This document shows positions 1 through 7,304 of a stretch of 17,080 bases of DNA, in pieces (the first letter of the stretch is position 1; the number at the start of each line of letters is the position of its first letter). The translations under genes were made by a program, and so were the position numbers. The notes beneath the pieces were generated by a model. That model was not told the DNA's origin. It saw nothing but the letters and a program-made list of their open reading frames with translations, and searched no databases. The stretch is from an uncultured Clostridia bacterium (GTDB taxonomy: Bacteria; Bacillota; Clostridia; Christensenellales; UBA1242): positions 1 through 17,080 of the forward strand of contig CALWKJ010000017.1 of the NCBI GenBank assembly GCA_944381225.1. Direction: 5' to 3'.

Positions 1-645
1 AGCAGTAATCATCCATGCTATTTGAGATACTACATATCTCCCCATTGGCACAGAAATAGATTCGCTAGCATTTAACAATCTGTGATTCATATAAAAAATT
101 TGAGATGGTTCGCCACCGGATGAAAGGGGCGTTATGTTATCATAATATCTTCCTATCGCACACATTTTATAACACAAATACGGACGAGACCTACTTCCTG
201 TTTTTTTTAAAAACAAATTTGTTCTATAAGCATCAATGGTCATTATTGCGACAAATATTAATAAAAGTACGGGTATATAATAGAACTTAAGCCCCTTTAA
301 CTCCGAAAAAGAAGAAATTTTTTCATGCGTTATTTGATAATATAAAATACCACAAACAACTACAATATTTAAAATAAAGAAAATTGCATTTAAAAGTTTT
401 TTCTTTTTTCCTTTTTGTTTATACATGCTTTGTTCTGCTTCTTCTATTTGTTCTTGCTCGCTGTACTTTAAGTCATTTGAAAAATCATTTTTTTTGTTTT
501 CTATATTTGTATTTATTATTTCATTATTTTTTAGTTTATTAACTTTGTTTAATGGTGTTTTTTTATTAAAGCGTAAATTCAAAAAAGAATTGGTTTTTTT
601 AGCCAATCTTAATTCTTTTTTTAATTTTAACAGCTTATTATACAT
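1..645 (-). CDS. Flippase-like membrane protein (LPG synthase TM/YbhN family), N-terminal part, runs off left edge
   Basis: I translated the minus strand by hand: it is open from an ATG at 645 to base 1, 215 codons, with an in-frame TGA just upstream. The first ~80 residues are hydrophilic and rich in Lys and Asn. Two membrane segments follow, near residues 84-102 and 121-139. Then comes the motif GRYYDNITPLSSGGEPSQIF at 165-184. This closely matches the conserved 'YY..ITP..(S/T)GG.P.Q..Y' block of the lysylphosphatidylglycerol synthase transmembrane family (MprF flippase domain, YbhN, AglD-type). Members span the membrane many times and are thought to move lipids or lipid-linked precursors; the substrate here is unknown. 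About half or more of the protein should lie outside the window. ATG 645 has no Shine-Dalgarno site and sits 9 bases after a strong -10 box. An internal Met at codon 74, just before the first membrane segment, is an alternative start. Confidence 0.85.
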   Translation of the reverse strand, partial: MYNKLLKLKKELRLAKKTNSFLNLRFNKKTPLNKVNKLKNNEIINTNIENKKNDFSNDLKYSEQEQIEEAEQSMYKQKGKKKKLLNAIFFILNIVVVCGILYYQITHEKISSFSELKGLKFYYIPVLLLIFVAIMTIDAYRTNLFLKKTGSRSRPYLCYKMCAIGRYYDNITPLSSGGEPSQIFYMNHRLLNASESISVPMGRYVVSQIAWMITA

Positions 646-654
646 ACTTTTTGT

Positions 655-683
655 ATTATATCAAATATGTGTTTTATTGTAAA
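655..683 (-). promoter_or_regulatory. SigmaA-type promoter with extended -10 for the flippase-like gene
   Basis: On the minus strand TTTACA (683-678) is separated by 17 bases from TATAAT (660-655), preceded by TG at -15/-14 (extended -10). The expected transcript start is near 648, about three bases before the ATG at 645, leaving almost no leader. Confidence 0.75.
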
Positions 684-707
684 GACCATTTTAATTATTG
701 TTATCAT

Positions 708-733
708 AAAAAACGAGTCAAAACTCGTTTTTT
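708..733 (-). terminator. Intrinsic terminator after the foldase gene
   Basis: Perfect 11-bp stem AAAAAACGAGT / ACTCGTTTTTT with loop CAAA. Read on the minus strand the hairpin ends in a T-run. The TAA stop of the foldase gene (734-732) overlaps its first bases. The A/T arms would let it work in both directions, but no plus-strand gene is seen upstream. Confidence 0.88.
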
Positions 734-2399
734 ATAAATTCATATAAACGCTTTCATGTTTTTTAATATCTATATCTTTTTTCAAAACATTTAAATTCAT
801 ATTTTCAAAAATTGAATAATTGTCTTCGCTTAAAAGTTCAAAGACTTTGTCAAACAATGTTTTATTATTAAGCGCACTCAATTTTGTTTTAGTTAATTGT
901 TCGATGTCGCTTTCTTGTAAATTAAACGATGAAACATTTAAAACAGTAAACAAATTTTCAACTTTGCCACCATAGAACAAGATATGGACTCCATACTCAG
1001 AAGCAATCAATTTTGAACTTATTTGTCCAAAAACGCCCTCGTCGTTTAACTCTCTTGCATTCTCTGTGAAACTTTCAACCATTTGACTTGTTTCTGTTCC
1101 AACCACATACATGTATTCAGCATTCATTGTGCCTGTGTCTTCGCTGTATTTATACATATAATCTCTAAACTCATTCGCTTTATCTTCATTTGTTTTAACT
1201 TCTGGATTATCTAACGCATCGGTTAAATCTTTTAAAACTTGATTCGCACTTACTGTGTTCCCTGTTAATTTTCCATCATCATCTCTGATTTTTGCTTGAA
1301 CTTGATTTGCCAAAGCATCTAATTTTTGTTCATATGCCAATTTAGTAATGTAACCGTTTTCATATTCAGTTTTTAAATTGTCATATTGTTCTTTTTGGCT
1401 TGGCTCACCATTTACGCTTGTTTCATCATATTTCATTAAAATATGAGATACAAAGAAATAGTTGTCATCAACCACATAATAAACATCTTCAAATGATTCA
1501 AGCATTGCCTTATCGTAATTTTCACTGCTTGCTTCAAATTTAAATTTTGATTGCAATAATAAAGTCTTATATTTATTCAAAACCTGATTTACGGTTATTG
1601 TAGAATACCCTTCTTCAGTTTTATAGTATTTTTCTAAGTTTGTAATATAAAAATTTTCTTCTGTGCTTTCATACAATTTTTCTGCATATCTCATTAATAT
1701 GCTGTCATAGTCTGTAGATAAATTTAAATTTTGCTCATTCTTTTTTAATGCAGTTAAAAATCTTCTATAAGCCTCTTTCCTTATTTTTGTGTTATTTGTG
1801 TTGTCATTAAATGTGGCATAATTTTTAAACTGCTCTACAACAGCATTTAAAGAAGCAAAATTGGTTGTTTGTTTGTCATCATTTGTATCTATAAGTTTTA
1901 TTTTATATTCACCATTAATCAAAACAACTTCTGCAGTTGGAACATATTCTTGATATATAACTACATCTTGTTCTTCATCTTGAGATTCTGGAGTTGCCAT
2001 ATCCCACTCATTTCTAACCTCTGTTTCATATGTTTCCATATTGGATTTTAAAGATGAATAAACATCATCTAATATCTCTTTTTTATCATCTTCAGTTATA
2101 TCAATGTTCTTTTTTGCATAATTTAGCAAAACAAAACGATTAATTAAAATTTCTATAGTTTGCTCTGCTGCAACTGCATACTCCGTTCCACTTTGCACCA
2201 AACTAGCACCATAACTATTAAACGCATTAATGTAATCTTCTGTTGTAATTTCTTCTTTGGTTCCGTCTGCATAAGTAATTGTGCATACAGATTTATTTAA
2301 ATATGCCGAATAGTTTTTTGGAAACAAATCGCAACCACTTAAAAGTAGCGCAAATGCCAATACCATGCATAAAATTAAACTAGATAACTTTTTTTTCAC
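732..2399 (-). CDS. Parvulin-type peptidyl-prolyl isomerase / PrsA-like foldase lipoprotein
   Basis: 555 residues. A lipoprotein signal peptide ends in LLSGC with the acylated Cys at 23, so the protein should be anchored outside the membrane, where PrsA/SurA-type foldases help exported proteins fold. Residues 30-300 resemble a SurA/PrsA N-terminal chaperone region: helical, charged, low in sequence conservation. The parvulin domain is recognised from HILMKY at 319-324 and SEYGVHIL at 467-474, which carry the two conserved histidines. The roughly 150 residues between them exceed the usual ~90; the surplus is a charged, probably coiled-coil insert at about 327-385. GTG start chosen because GGAG lies 8 bases upstream. 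It is the last gene of the GlmU-like/pth/mfd operon, 62 bases after mfd, and also appears to have its own promoter. Family assignment is good; isomerase activity is not proven. Confidence 0.8.
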   Translation of the reverse strand: MKKKLSSLILCMVLAFALLLSGCDLFPKNYSAYLNKSVCTITYADGTKEEITTEDYINAFNSYGASLVQSGTEYAVAAEQTIEILINRFVLLNYAKKNIDITEDDKKEILDDVYSSLKSNMETYETEVRNEWDMATPESQDEEQDVVIYQEYVPTAEVVLINGEYKIKLIDTNDDKQTTNFASLNAVVEQFKNYATFNDNTNNTKIRKEAYRRFLTALKKNEQNLNLSTDYDSILMRYAEKLYESTEENFYITNLEKYYKTEEGYSTITVNQVLNKYKTLLLQSKFKFEASSENYDKAMLESFEDVYYVVDDNYFFVSHILMKYDETSVNGEPSQKEQYDNLKTEYENGYITKLAYEQKLDALANQVQAKIRDDDGKLTGNTVSANQVLKDLTDALDNPEVKTNEDKANEFRDYMYKYSEDTGTMNAEYMYVVGTETSQMVESFTENARELNDEGVFGQISSKLIASEYGVHILFYGGKVENLFTVLNVSSFNLQESDIEQLTKTKLSALNNKTLFDKVFELLSEDNYSIFENMNLNVLKKDIDIKKHESVYMNL

Positions 2400-2425
2400 T
2401 GCTATATCTCCAATTAAACTAAGTT

Positions 2426-2454
2426 ATTATATATTATAAAAAACTAAAAATCAA
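2426..2454 (-). promoter_or_regulatory. Probable internal promoter of the foldase gene
   Basis: Minus strand: TTGATT (2454-2449), 17-base spacer, TATAAT (2431-2426). Predicted start near 2419, followed by GGAG at 2411-2408 and the GTG at 2399. It would allow the foldase to be expressed apart from mfd. Confidence 0.55.
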
Positions 2455-2461
2455 TCAAAAA

Positions 2462-5400
2462 CTAATTATTTGTAGCCATAGATAAGAAATTAATTAAAAA
2501 ATCTAATTTGTTTGTTGCCGTCATATTTTTCAAATCTATTGAAATTATTGGCACATCTTCAAATTTTAAAACACATATATCTTTGTATTTTGTTATTGTA
2601 TCTGCACACTTAGGAGAAATTATTTCTTGTTTTTTATACAAAAATATTTTTGTATCAACAGAATCGCTGTAAATTCTTTTTGCTTCAAGTTTAATGCCTA
2701 GGTTTTTAATAAGCGCTATTTTAAACAAATTTAGCAATTCCAAAGGAATTGAGCCAAAAGCTTCTTGTGTTGAACACTTTAAATTTTTCAGTTGCTCCAT
2801 TGTTGATATCTCGCTTATTTTTGAATATAATTTTATTCTTTCTTCATCTCCTTTAATATAATCATCTGGCAAAAAGGCAGGACATGAAATATCAACTTTA
2901 AGTGGAAGTTTTTCTTTTTGTTTTTCACCGTTTAACTCATTGACAGCTTCTTTTAACAATTTACAATACATGTCATAGCCAACTTTTTCCATGTGTCCAT
3001 GTTGCTCTTTGCCAAGAACATTGCCAGCCCCTCTTATCTCCAAGTCACGCATTGCAATTTTAAAGCCACTACCAAGTTCTGTAAATTCCAAAATTGCATC
3101 TAACCTTTTATATGCATCTTCAGTTAGCACCTTTTTAGGATTATAAGTGAAATACGCATATGCCATCCTATCACTTCTTCCAATTCTACCTTTTAATTGA
3201 TATAACTGAGAAAGCCCAAGTTTGTCAGCATCAATCACTATTAAGGTATTTGCCATTGGAAGGTCAATTCCATTTTCTATAAGCGTTGTTGCAATCAAGA
3301 TATCAAATTCGCCATTATATAATTTTAAAATAACATCTTCCAAAATCTTTTCTGGCATTTGCCCATGAGCCACGCCAATTCTTGCATTTGGCAATAAATT
3401 TTCTAGTTGTTTTGCAAAATCATATATTTTATCTACTCTGTTAAAGACAATCAAAACTTGACCGTTTCTATCCAATTCACGATTGCAGGCATCTGCAATT
3501 AATGCTTCGCTTTCTTCAACGACATAAGTTTGAACAGGCAATCTGTTTTTGGGTGGAGTTTCTATTATAGAAACATCTCTTATCCCAGTCATTGCCATAT
3601 TCAAAGTTCTAGGAATTGGTGTGGCACTAAGTGTTAAAACGTCAATATCTTTCTTTAAATTTTTAATTTTTTCTTTATCTGCAACTCCAAATCTGTGCTC
3701 TTCATCAAGAATCAACAAACCTAAATCTTTAAATTGCACATCGTTAGACAACAATCTGTGTGTGCCAATTATTATATCTATTTTGCCTTCTTTTAAATTT
3801 TCCAATATTTTTTCTTGCTCGGCTTTTGTTTTAAACCTGTTTAAAACTTCAACATTACACATAAAATCTTTAGTTCTTTTCACTGTTGTTTTGTAATGTT
3901 GCACAGAAAGAATTGTGGTAGGACATAAAAAAGCAACTTGCCTTCCCTCTAAAACAACTTGATATGCCGCTCTAAGTGCCACTTCGGTTTTTCCATACCC
4001 AACATCACCACATATCAATCTATCCATTATTTTATTAGAGTATAAATCTCTTTTTATATCGTTTACTGCTTCATTTTGGTCATATGTTAACTCATATTCA
4101 AAAGCGTTTTCAAATTCGTCCATAAGATACGAACCTTTTTCATATCTATGTCCCTTTAATTTTTGTCTTTCTGCATATAATTTTGAAAGGTCAAAAGCCA
4201 GCTGCTTAACACTGTTTTTAACTCTTTCTTTTATTTTTGCAAATTCTTGTCCTCCTATTTTATTAACTGATGGCGATTTGTCGCTTCCAATAAAAGCAGA
4301 AATTAAATTTGTTTGTTCGGCTGGAACATATAACAAATCTCCACCTTTGTATTGCAAAATAAAATAATCTTTTTCAAAACCGTTTAAATTTAATTTTTTA
4401 ATGTCTACACATTTGCCAACCCCATGAATTTCATGGACTACAAAATCTCCTATTTTTGGCAAATATAATTTTGATGATTTTTTTAAATTTGACTGCGTTT
4501 TTTTGCTTCGCTTTACTAAATCATTTGTTCCAATAAAAATTAAACCGGCTTCCAAAAAACTTGCAGAAAGTTCCAAATAATCTTCAAGCAAAATAACTTG
4601 TGCTTTATTGTTTGGTATATATTCAAGTTGGTAATTAACGTTATTAGAAAGCAAAAAAGTCCCAATGCTATCAACACTTGTTTTTGTTCCACAAAATAAA
4701 AAAATTTTATAATTTGATGAAAGATATATCTTTAAATCGTTTGCAAGCGCCTTGTAATCAAAAACATATTTTCTTGAACCAATAGTTCTAAATACAACAG
4801 TTTTTTCAGTTGTTAAATACGTGTTCTTATAATTTTCAAACAGGCAATAATTTTTAAAATTTAACAGGCTATCAATATTGCAATAAAAATTTTCATGAAT
4901 TGGCAATAATTCACCATTTTTAATTAAATTTTTTATGCTGTTTAAATTATTATTATATATTAAGTTAAAATCATCAAAAATTTTTTTTGGTTCATCTAAA
5001 AAAATTAAATTATTTTTAAATAATGATAATATATTATCATTAAAATTAAAAAATGGTAAAATAAATGAATTATTCAGCGTTAAAAATTCATTGTTAAAAT
5101 TAGCCAAATAATATGATTTAATATCATTAATTTTTGAATAATTATCATTTTTTATTTCTAGTTTTTTTATTTCATTATTAAAATTATTAATTATTTTATT
5201 TTTTTCATCATTAAAAATAAAAATGGTCGCCGGATAAATAATAACATCATTTAATTTATTATATGATTTCATTGTATCCACATTAAATTCAGAAATCGTT
5301 TCCAAATTATCGCCAAAAAAATCAAGTCTTATTGGAAATTGACTATTTATAGGATACACGTCAACAATGTCGCCCCTTATTGAAAACTCACCCTTTTTTG

Positions 5401-5878
5401 AAGCATAGTCGCAACGCACATATCCCATTTTTGTCAATAAATTTTCTATAGTTTTAAAATTGTAATCATTTCCTTTTTTAAATGTTAAATAATTATCTAA
5501 AAATTTTACTGATGGCAATTTTTGCAACAAACTTTCGCAGAGTACTAAAAGTACATCTGTTTTGTTTAAATGAAAATCAAAAACATTTGTTATAAAATCA
5601 ATCATTGCCAAATTGTCTTGACTATAGGAAAAAATTGGCGATGTCATACCGTAACTAACAAATCCAACCTTATGATTCAAACTTTGTAAAGATGCTTTTA
5701 TTTCGCTAAGCGTAACAAAATCTTTACAAACTAATATGCATTTTTTATTTACGTTGTGTAAAAACAAACTTTTTTCACCAGAATTCAATCCAAACAAAGA
5801 CAAGCGAACACCATTATTTAAGCATTCGCTTGCAGTTTTTATATTGCTTGATTTTTGTAAAATTTCTAATAAATTCAT
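2462..5878 (-). CDS. mfd: Transcription-repair coupling factor Mfd
   Basis: 1138 residues, full length for the family. Mfd is a DNA translocase that removes RNA polymerase stalled at lesions and recruits the UvrABC repair system. The UvrB-like N-terminal module is seen at ~1-210, including GEFSIRGDIVDVYP at 163-176. The RNA-polymerase-interacting (CarD-like) domain is at ~475-530 (VVHEIHGVGKC). The helicase motor has Walker A GDVGYGKT at 624-631, a DEEH box at 725-728, SATPIPRTL at 751-759 and QLYQLKGRIGRSDR at 891-904. The TRCF C-terminal domain covers ~985-1090. Residues ~220-350 (the D2/D3 part) are unusually rich in Asn, Phe, Ile and Lys. ATG 5878 overlaps the TGA of pth by four bases (ATGA), so translation is probably coupled. 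This gene order is common in Bacillota. Confidence 0.98.
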   Translation of the reverse strand: MNLLEILQKSSNIKTASECLNNGVRLSLFGLNSGEKSLFLHNVNKKCILVCKDFVTLSEIKASLQSLNHKVGFVSYGMTSPIFSYSQDNLAMIDFITNVFDFHLNKTDVLLVLCESLLQKLPSVKFLDNYLTFKKGNDYNFKTIENLLTKMGYVRCDYASKKGEFSIRGDIVDVYPINSQFPIRLDFFGDNLETISEFNVDTMKSYNKLNDVIIYPATIFIFNDEKNKIINNFNNEIKKLEIKNDNYSKINDIKSYYLANFNNEFLTLNNSFILPFFNFNDNILSLFKNNLIFLDEPKKIFDDFNLIYNNNLNSIKNLIKNGELLPIHENFYCNIDSLLNFKNYCLFENYKNTYLTTEKTVVFRTIGSRKYVFDYKALANDLKIYLSSNYKIFLFCGTKTSVDSIGTFLLSNNVNYQLEYIPNNKAQVILLEDYLELSASFLEAGLIFIGTNDLVKRSKKTQSNLKKSSKLYLPKIGDFVVHEIHGVGKCVDIKKLNLNGFEKDYFILQYKGGDLLYVPAEQTNLISAFIGSDKSPSVNKIGGQEFAKIKERVKNSVKQLAFDLSKLYAERQKLKGHRYEKGSYLMDEFENAFEYELTYDQNEAVNDIKRDLYSNKIMDRLICGDVGYGKTEVALRAAYQVVLEGRQVAFLCPTTILSVQHYKTTVKRTKDFMCNVEVLNRFKTKAEQEKILENLKEGKIDIIIGTHRLLSNDVQFKDLGLLILDEEHRFGVADKEKIKNLKKDIDVLTLSATPIPRTLNMAMTGIRDVSIIETPPKNRLPVQTYVVEESEALIADACNRELDRNGQVLIVFNRVDKIYDFAKQLENLLPNARIGVAHGQMPEKILEDVILKLYNGEFDILIATTLIENGIDLPMANTLIVIDADKLGLSQLYQLKGRIGRSDRMAYAYFTYNPKKVLTEDAYKRLDAILEFTELGSGFKIAMRDLEIRGAGNVLGKEQHGHMEKVGYDMYCKLLKEAVNELNGEKQKEKLPLKVDISCPAFLPDDYIKGDEERIKLYSKISEISTMEQLKNLKCSTQEAFGSIPLELLNLFKIALIKNLGIKLEAKRIYSDSVDTKIFLYKKQEIISPKCADTITKYKDICVLKFEDVPIISIDLKNMTATNKLDFLINFLSMATNN

Positions 5879-6405
5879 TGCTCCCCAATTTCTTTAAGTA
5901 AAATATTAAGCGCTTCATTTACGGAAACATCCAATACTTCTTGCTTTTGTTTTGGAATTTTTGACAACACAAAATCTGCCAAATTTTCAAAACTCGAATC
6001 TCTTCCAATGCCAATTTTTATTCTATTAAAATCTTCACCTATGTTTTGGACAATGTTTTTTAATCCATTATGAGTTCCCCCACTGCCAGAGTGCCTTAAC
6101 CTAACCTTTCCTAATGGCAAATCTATATCATCACACAAAACATAAATATCGCTGTTTTCAATTTTGTATTTTTGCTTTAATGCTGCAACACTTAACCCGG
6201 ATAAATTCATGTATGTTTTAGGTTTTGCTATTATTATTTTCGTATTTTTAAGACGCACATGACATGTTTTCGCCTTACATTCATTTTTATTAAAATCTAA
6301 ACCATATTCATCACTTAGCTTATCAACAGCAAAAAATCCTACGTTGTGATAGGTATTATCATATTCTTTTCCAATATTTCCAAGTCCCACTACAAGTTTA
6401 ATCAT
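5875..6405 (-). CDS. pth: Peptidyl-tRNA hydrolase
   Basis: 176 residues, slightly shorter than the usual 185-195. The enzyme cleaves the ester bond of peptidyl-tRNAs that drop off ribosomes, recycling tRNA in the cytoplasm. The sequence opens with VVGLGNIGKEYDNTYHNVGF, with Asn10 and the catalytic His20 in their standard places. The substrate-binding Asn67 (KPKTYMNLSG), Asp93 (CDDIDLPLG) and Asn113 (GTHNGLKN) are also present, so it should be active. AGGAG lies four bases before the ATG and overlaps the TAA of the upstream GlmU-like gene (TAAGGAG). The stop codon overlaps the mfd start. Confidence 0.97.
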   Translation of the reverse strand: MIKLVVGLGNIGKEYDNTYHNVGFFAVDKLSDEYGLDFNKNECKAKTCHVRLKNTKIIIAKPKTYMNLSGLSVAALKQKYKIENSDIYVLCDDIDLPLGKVRLRHSGSGGTHNGLKNIVQNIGEDFNRIKIGIGRDSSFENLADFVLSKIPKQKQEVLDVSVNEALNILLKEIGEQ

Positions 6406-6409
6406 AAAT

Positions 6410-6416
6410 CTCCTTA
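6410..6416 (-). promoter_or_regulatory. Fused stop codon and Shine-Dalgarno (TAAGGAG) between GlmU-like gene and pth
   Basis: The TAA stop of the GlmU-like gene (6416-6414) forms the beginning of the ribosome binding site for pth. The same seven bases occur between the dnaD-like and dnaC-like genes at 11591-11597. The arrangement favours re-initiation by the same ribosome. Confidence 0.7.
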
Positions 6417-7229
6417 ATTTGATTTGTTTATTACACTTTCAAATGGCCCTACAATTATATTTTCTGAAATTCTACTGTTTTCAATATAAGAGTATTTAAT
6501 TTCACAATTATTTGAAATGATGCTGTCTTTTATAACATTATTTGGTTCGATTATGCAATTTTTCCCAATGTATGTTAATCCCAACAATGAATTGTTTTGC
6601 TTTATTTTTGTACCACTCTCAATAATGACGTTTGCATCTATAAAAACAGAATTTTTATCTGCAAAAATTATTCCATTTGACACATGATAATCTAATATTC
6701 TGTTTTTAATAATTTGCGTTACATCATATAAACTTTTTGTGTCGTTTACAACAATAAAATCTTTGCTTGTTCCAAATTCTTTTGATGGAATTGAAATTAA
6801 ACTTTCTGCATTTTTTATATATTCAGTATCAAAAACATATCCCCTTTCAAGCTTTAAAACATTAACTTGCTTTGCCCTTACATATTCCATAACAGAAACA
6901 AATGTTTTGTTAGAAAACAAAGGGGTATCACTATACAAAACAAAAGTCCATTTTTTGTTATTTAAATATGGCTTTATTAGCGTTAAAATGTCACTCTCTT
7001 CTGTGCAAACTGTAGTTTTAATTTCGCAGTCTCCACAAGAAAGGGCAACCCATTCCCACATTTTTTTGCCACATATATCAATATCATAGGGAGTTCTACT
7101 AACAACAAAATCAAAATTTTTGTTTAATAAAATAATTACCAAAACGTCTTCATTTAACCAATTTTGCTCTTTTTGTTCTTGCGATTTAACTTTTATTTCG
7201 CGACTTTTTTCTAAAATAGTAGTTTCCAT
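6414..7229 (-). CDS. GlmU-derived protein lacking catalytic motifs (probable pseudoenzyme)
   Basis: 271 residues against about 455 for GlmU, the bifunctional maker of UDP-GlcNAc. Descent from GlmU is supported by PYDIDICGKKMWEWV at 47-61 (GlmU: P..L..I.GKPM..), SDTPLF at 100-105 (GDTPL) and VNDTKSLYDV at 161-170. Further support comes from RILDYHVSNGIIFAD at 177-191, matching the GlmU linker 'R....HM.NGV...DP', and from hexapeptide repeats to VGPF at 260-263. The uridylyltransferase loop (L-A-A-G-x-G-T-R-M) is absent; that place reads IILLNKNFDFVVSR. The protein ends where the acetyltransferase active site would begin. Neither GlmU reaction is therefore expected; a regulatory or structural role is inference. 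It leads the operon that contains pth and mfd, the place held by glmU in Bacillus. Start ATG 7229 has no Shine-Dalgarno site. Confidence 0.75.
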   Translation of the reverse strand: METTILEKSREIKVKSQEQKEQNWLNEDVLVIILLNKNFDFVVSRTPYDIDICGKKMWEWVALSCGDCEIKTTVCTEESDILTLIKPYLNNKKWTFVLYSDTPLFSNKTFVSVMEYVRAKQVNVLKLERGYVFDTEYIKNAESLISIPSKEFGTSKDFIVVNDTKSLYDVTQIIKNRILDYHVSNGIIFADKNSVFIDANVIIESGTKIKQNNSLLGLTYIGKNCIIEPNNVIKDSIISNNCEIKYSYIENSRISENIIVGPFESVINKSN

Positions 7230-7235
7230 GCAACT

Positions 7236-7264
7236 AGTTTAATAAAGCCAAAAAAATTTGTCAA
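7236..7264 (-). promoter_or_regulatory. SigmaA-type promoter of the GlmU-like/pth/mfd operon
   Basis: Minus strand: consensus TTGACA (7264-7259), 17-base spacer, TAAACT (7241-7236). Only six bases separate the -10 box from the ATG at 7229, so the predicted start is the A of the start codon itself. The -35 box begins directly after the T-run of the upstream terminator. Confidence 0.75.
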
Positions 7265-7299
7265 TAAAAAACAAGTTTCTCTGGTTTTGAGAAACTTGT
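7265..7299 (-). terminator. Intrinsic terminator after the exported-protein gene
   Basis: Perfect 11-bp stem ACAAGTTTCTC / GAGAAACTTGT (arms 7271-7281 and 7289-7299, seven-base loop). On the minus strand it is followed by a run of six T and then directly by the TTGACA box of the next promoter. The TAG stop of the exported-protein gene lies five bases before the stem. Confidence 0.88.
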
Positions 7300-7304
7300 A
7301 AATA

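Noticed and set aside
105..682. Plus-strand open frames at 105-290 and 425-682
   Set aside because: They lie antisense to the flippase-like frame, which has a recognisable family motif, membrane segments and a strong promoter; the plus frames have no ribosome binding site and no recognisable content.
3549..3896. 115-codon plus-strand frame inside mfd
   Set aside because: It is antisense to the strongly conserved helicase motifs of mfd and has no start signals; it reflects the codon bias of the opposite strand.
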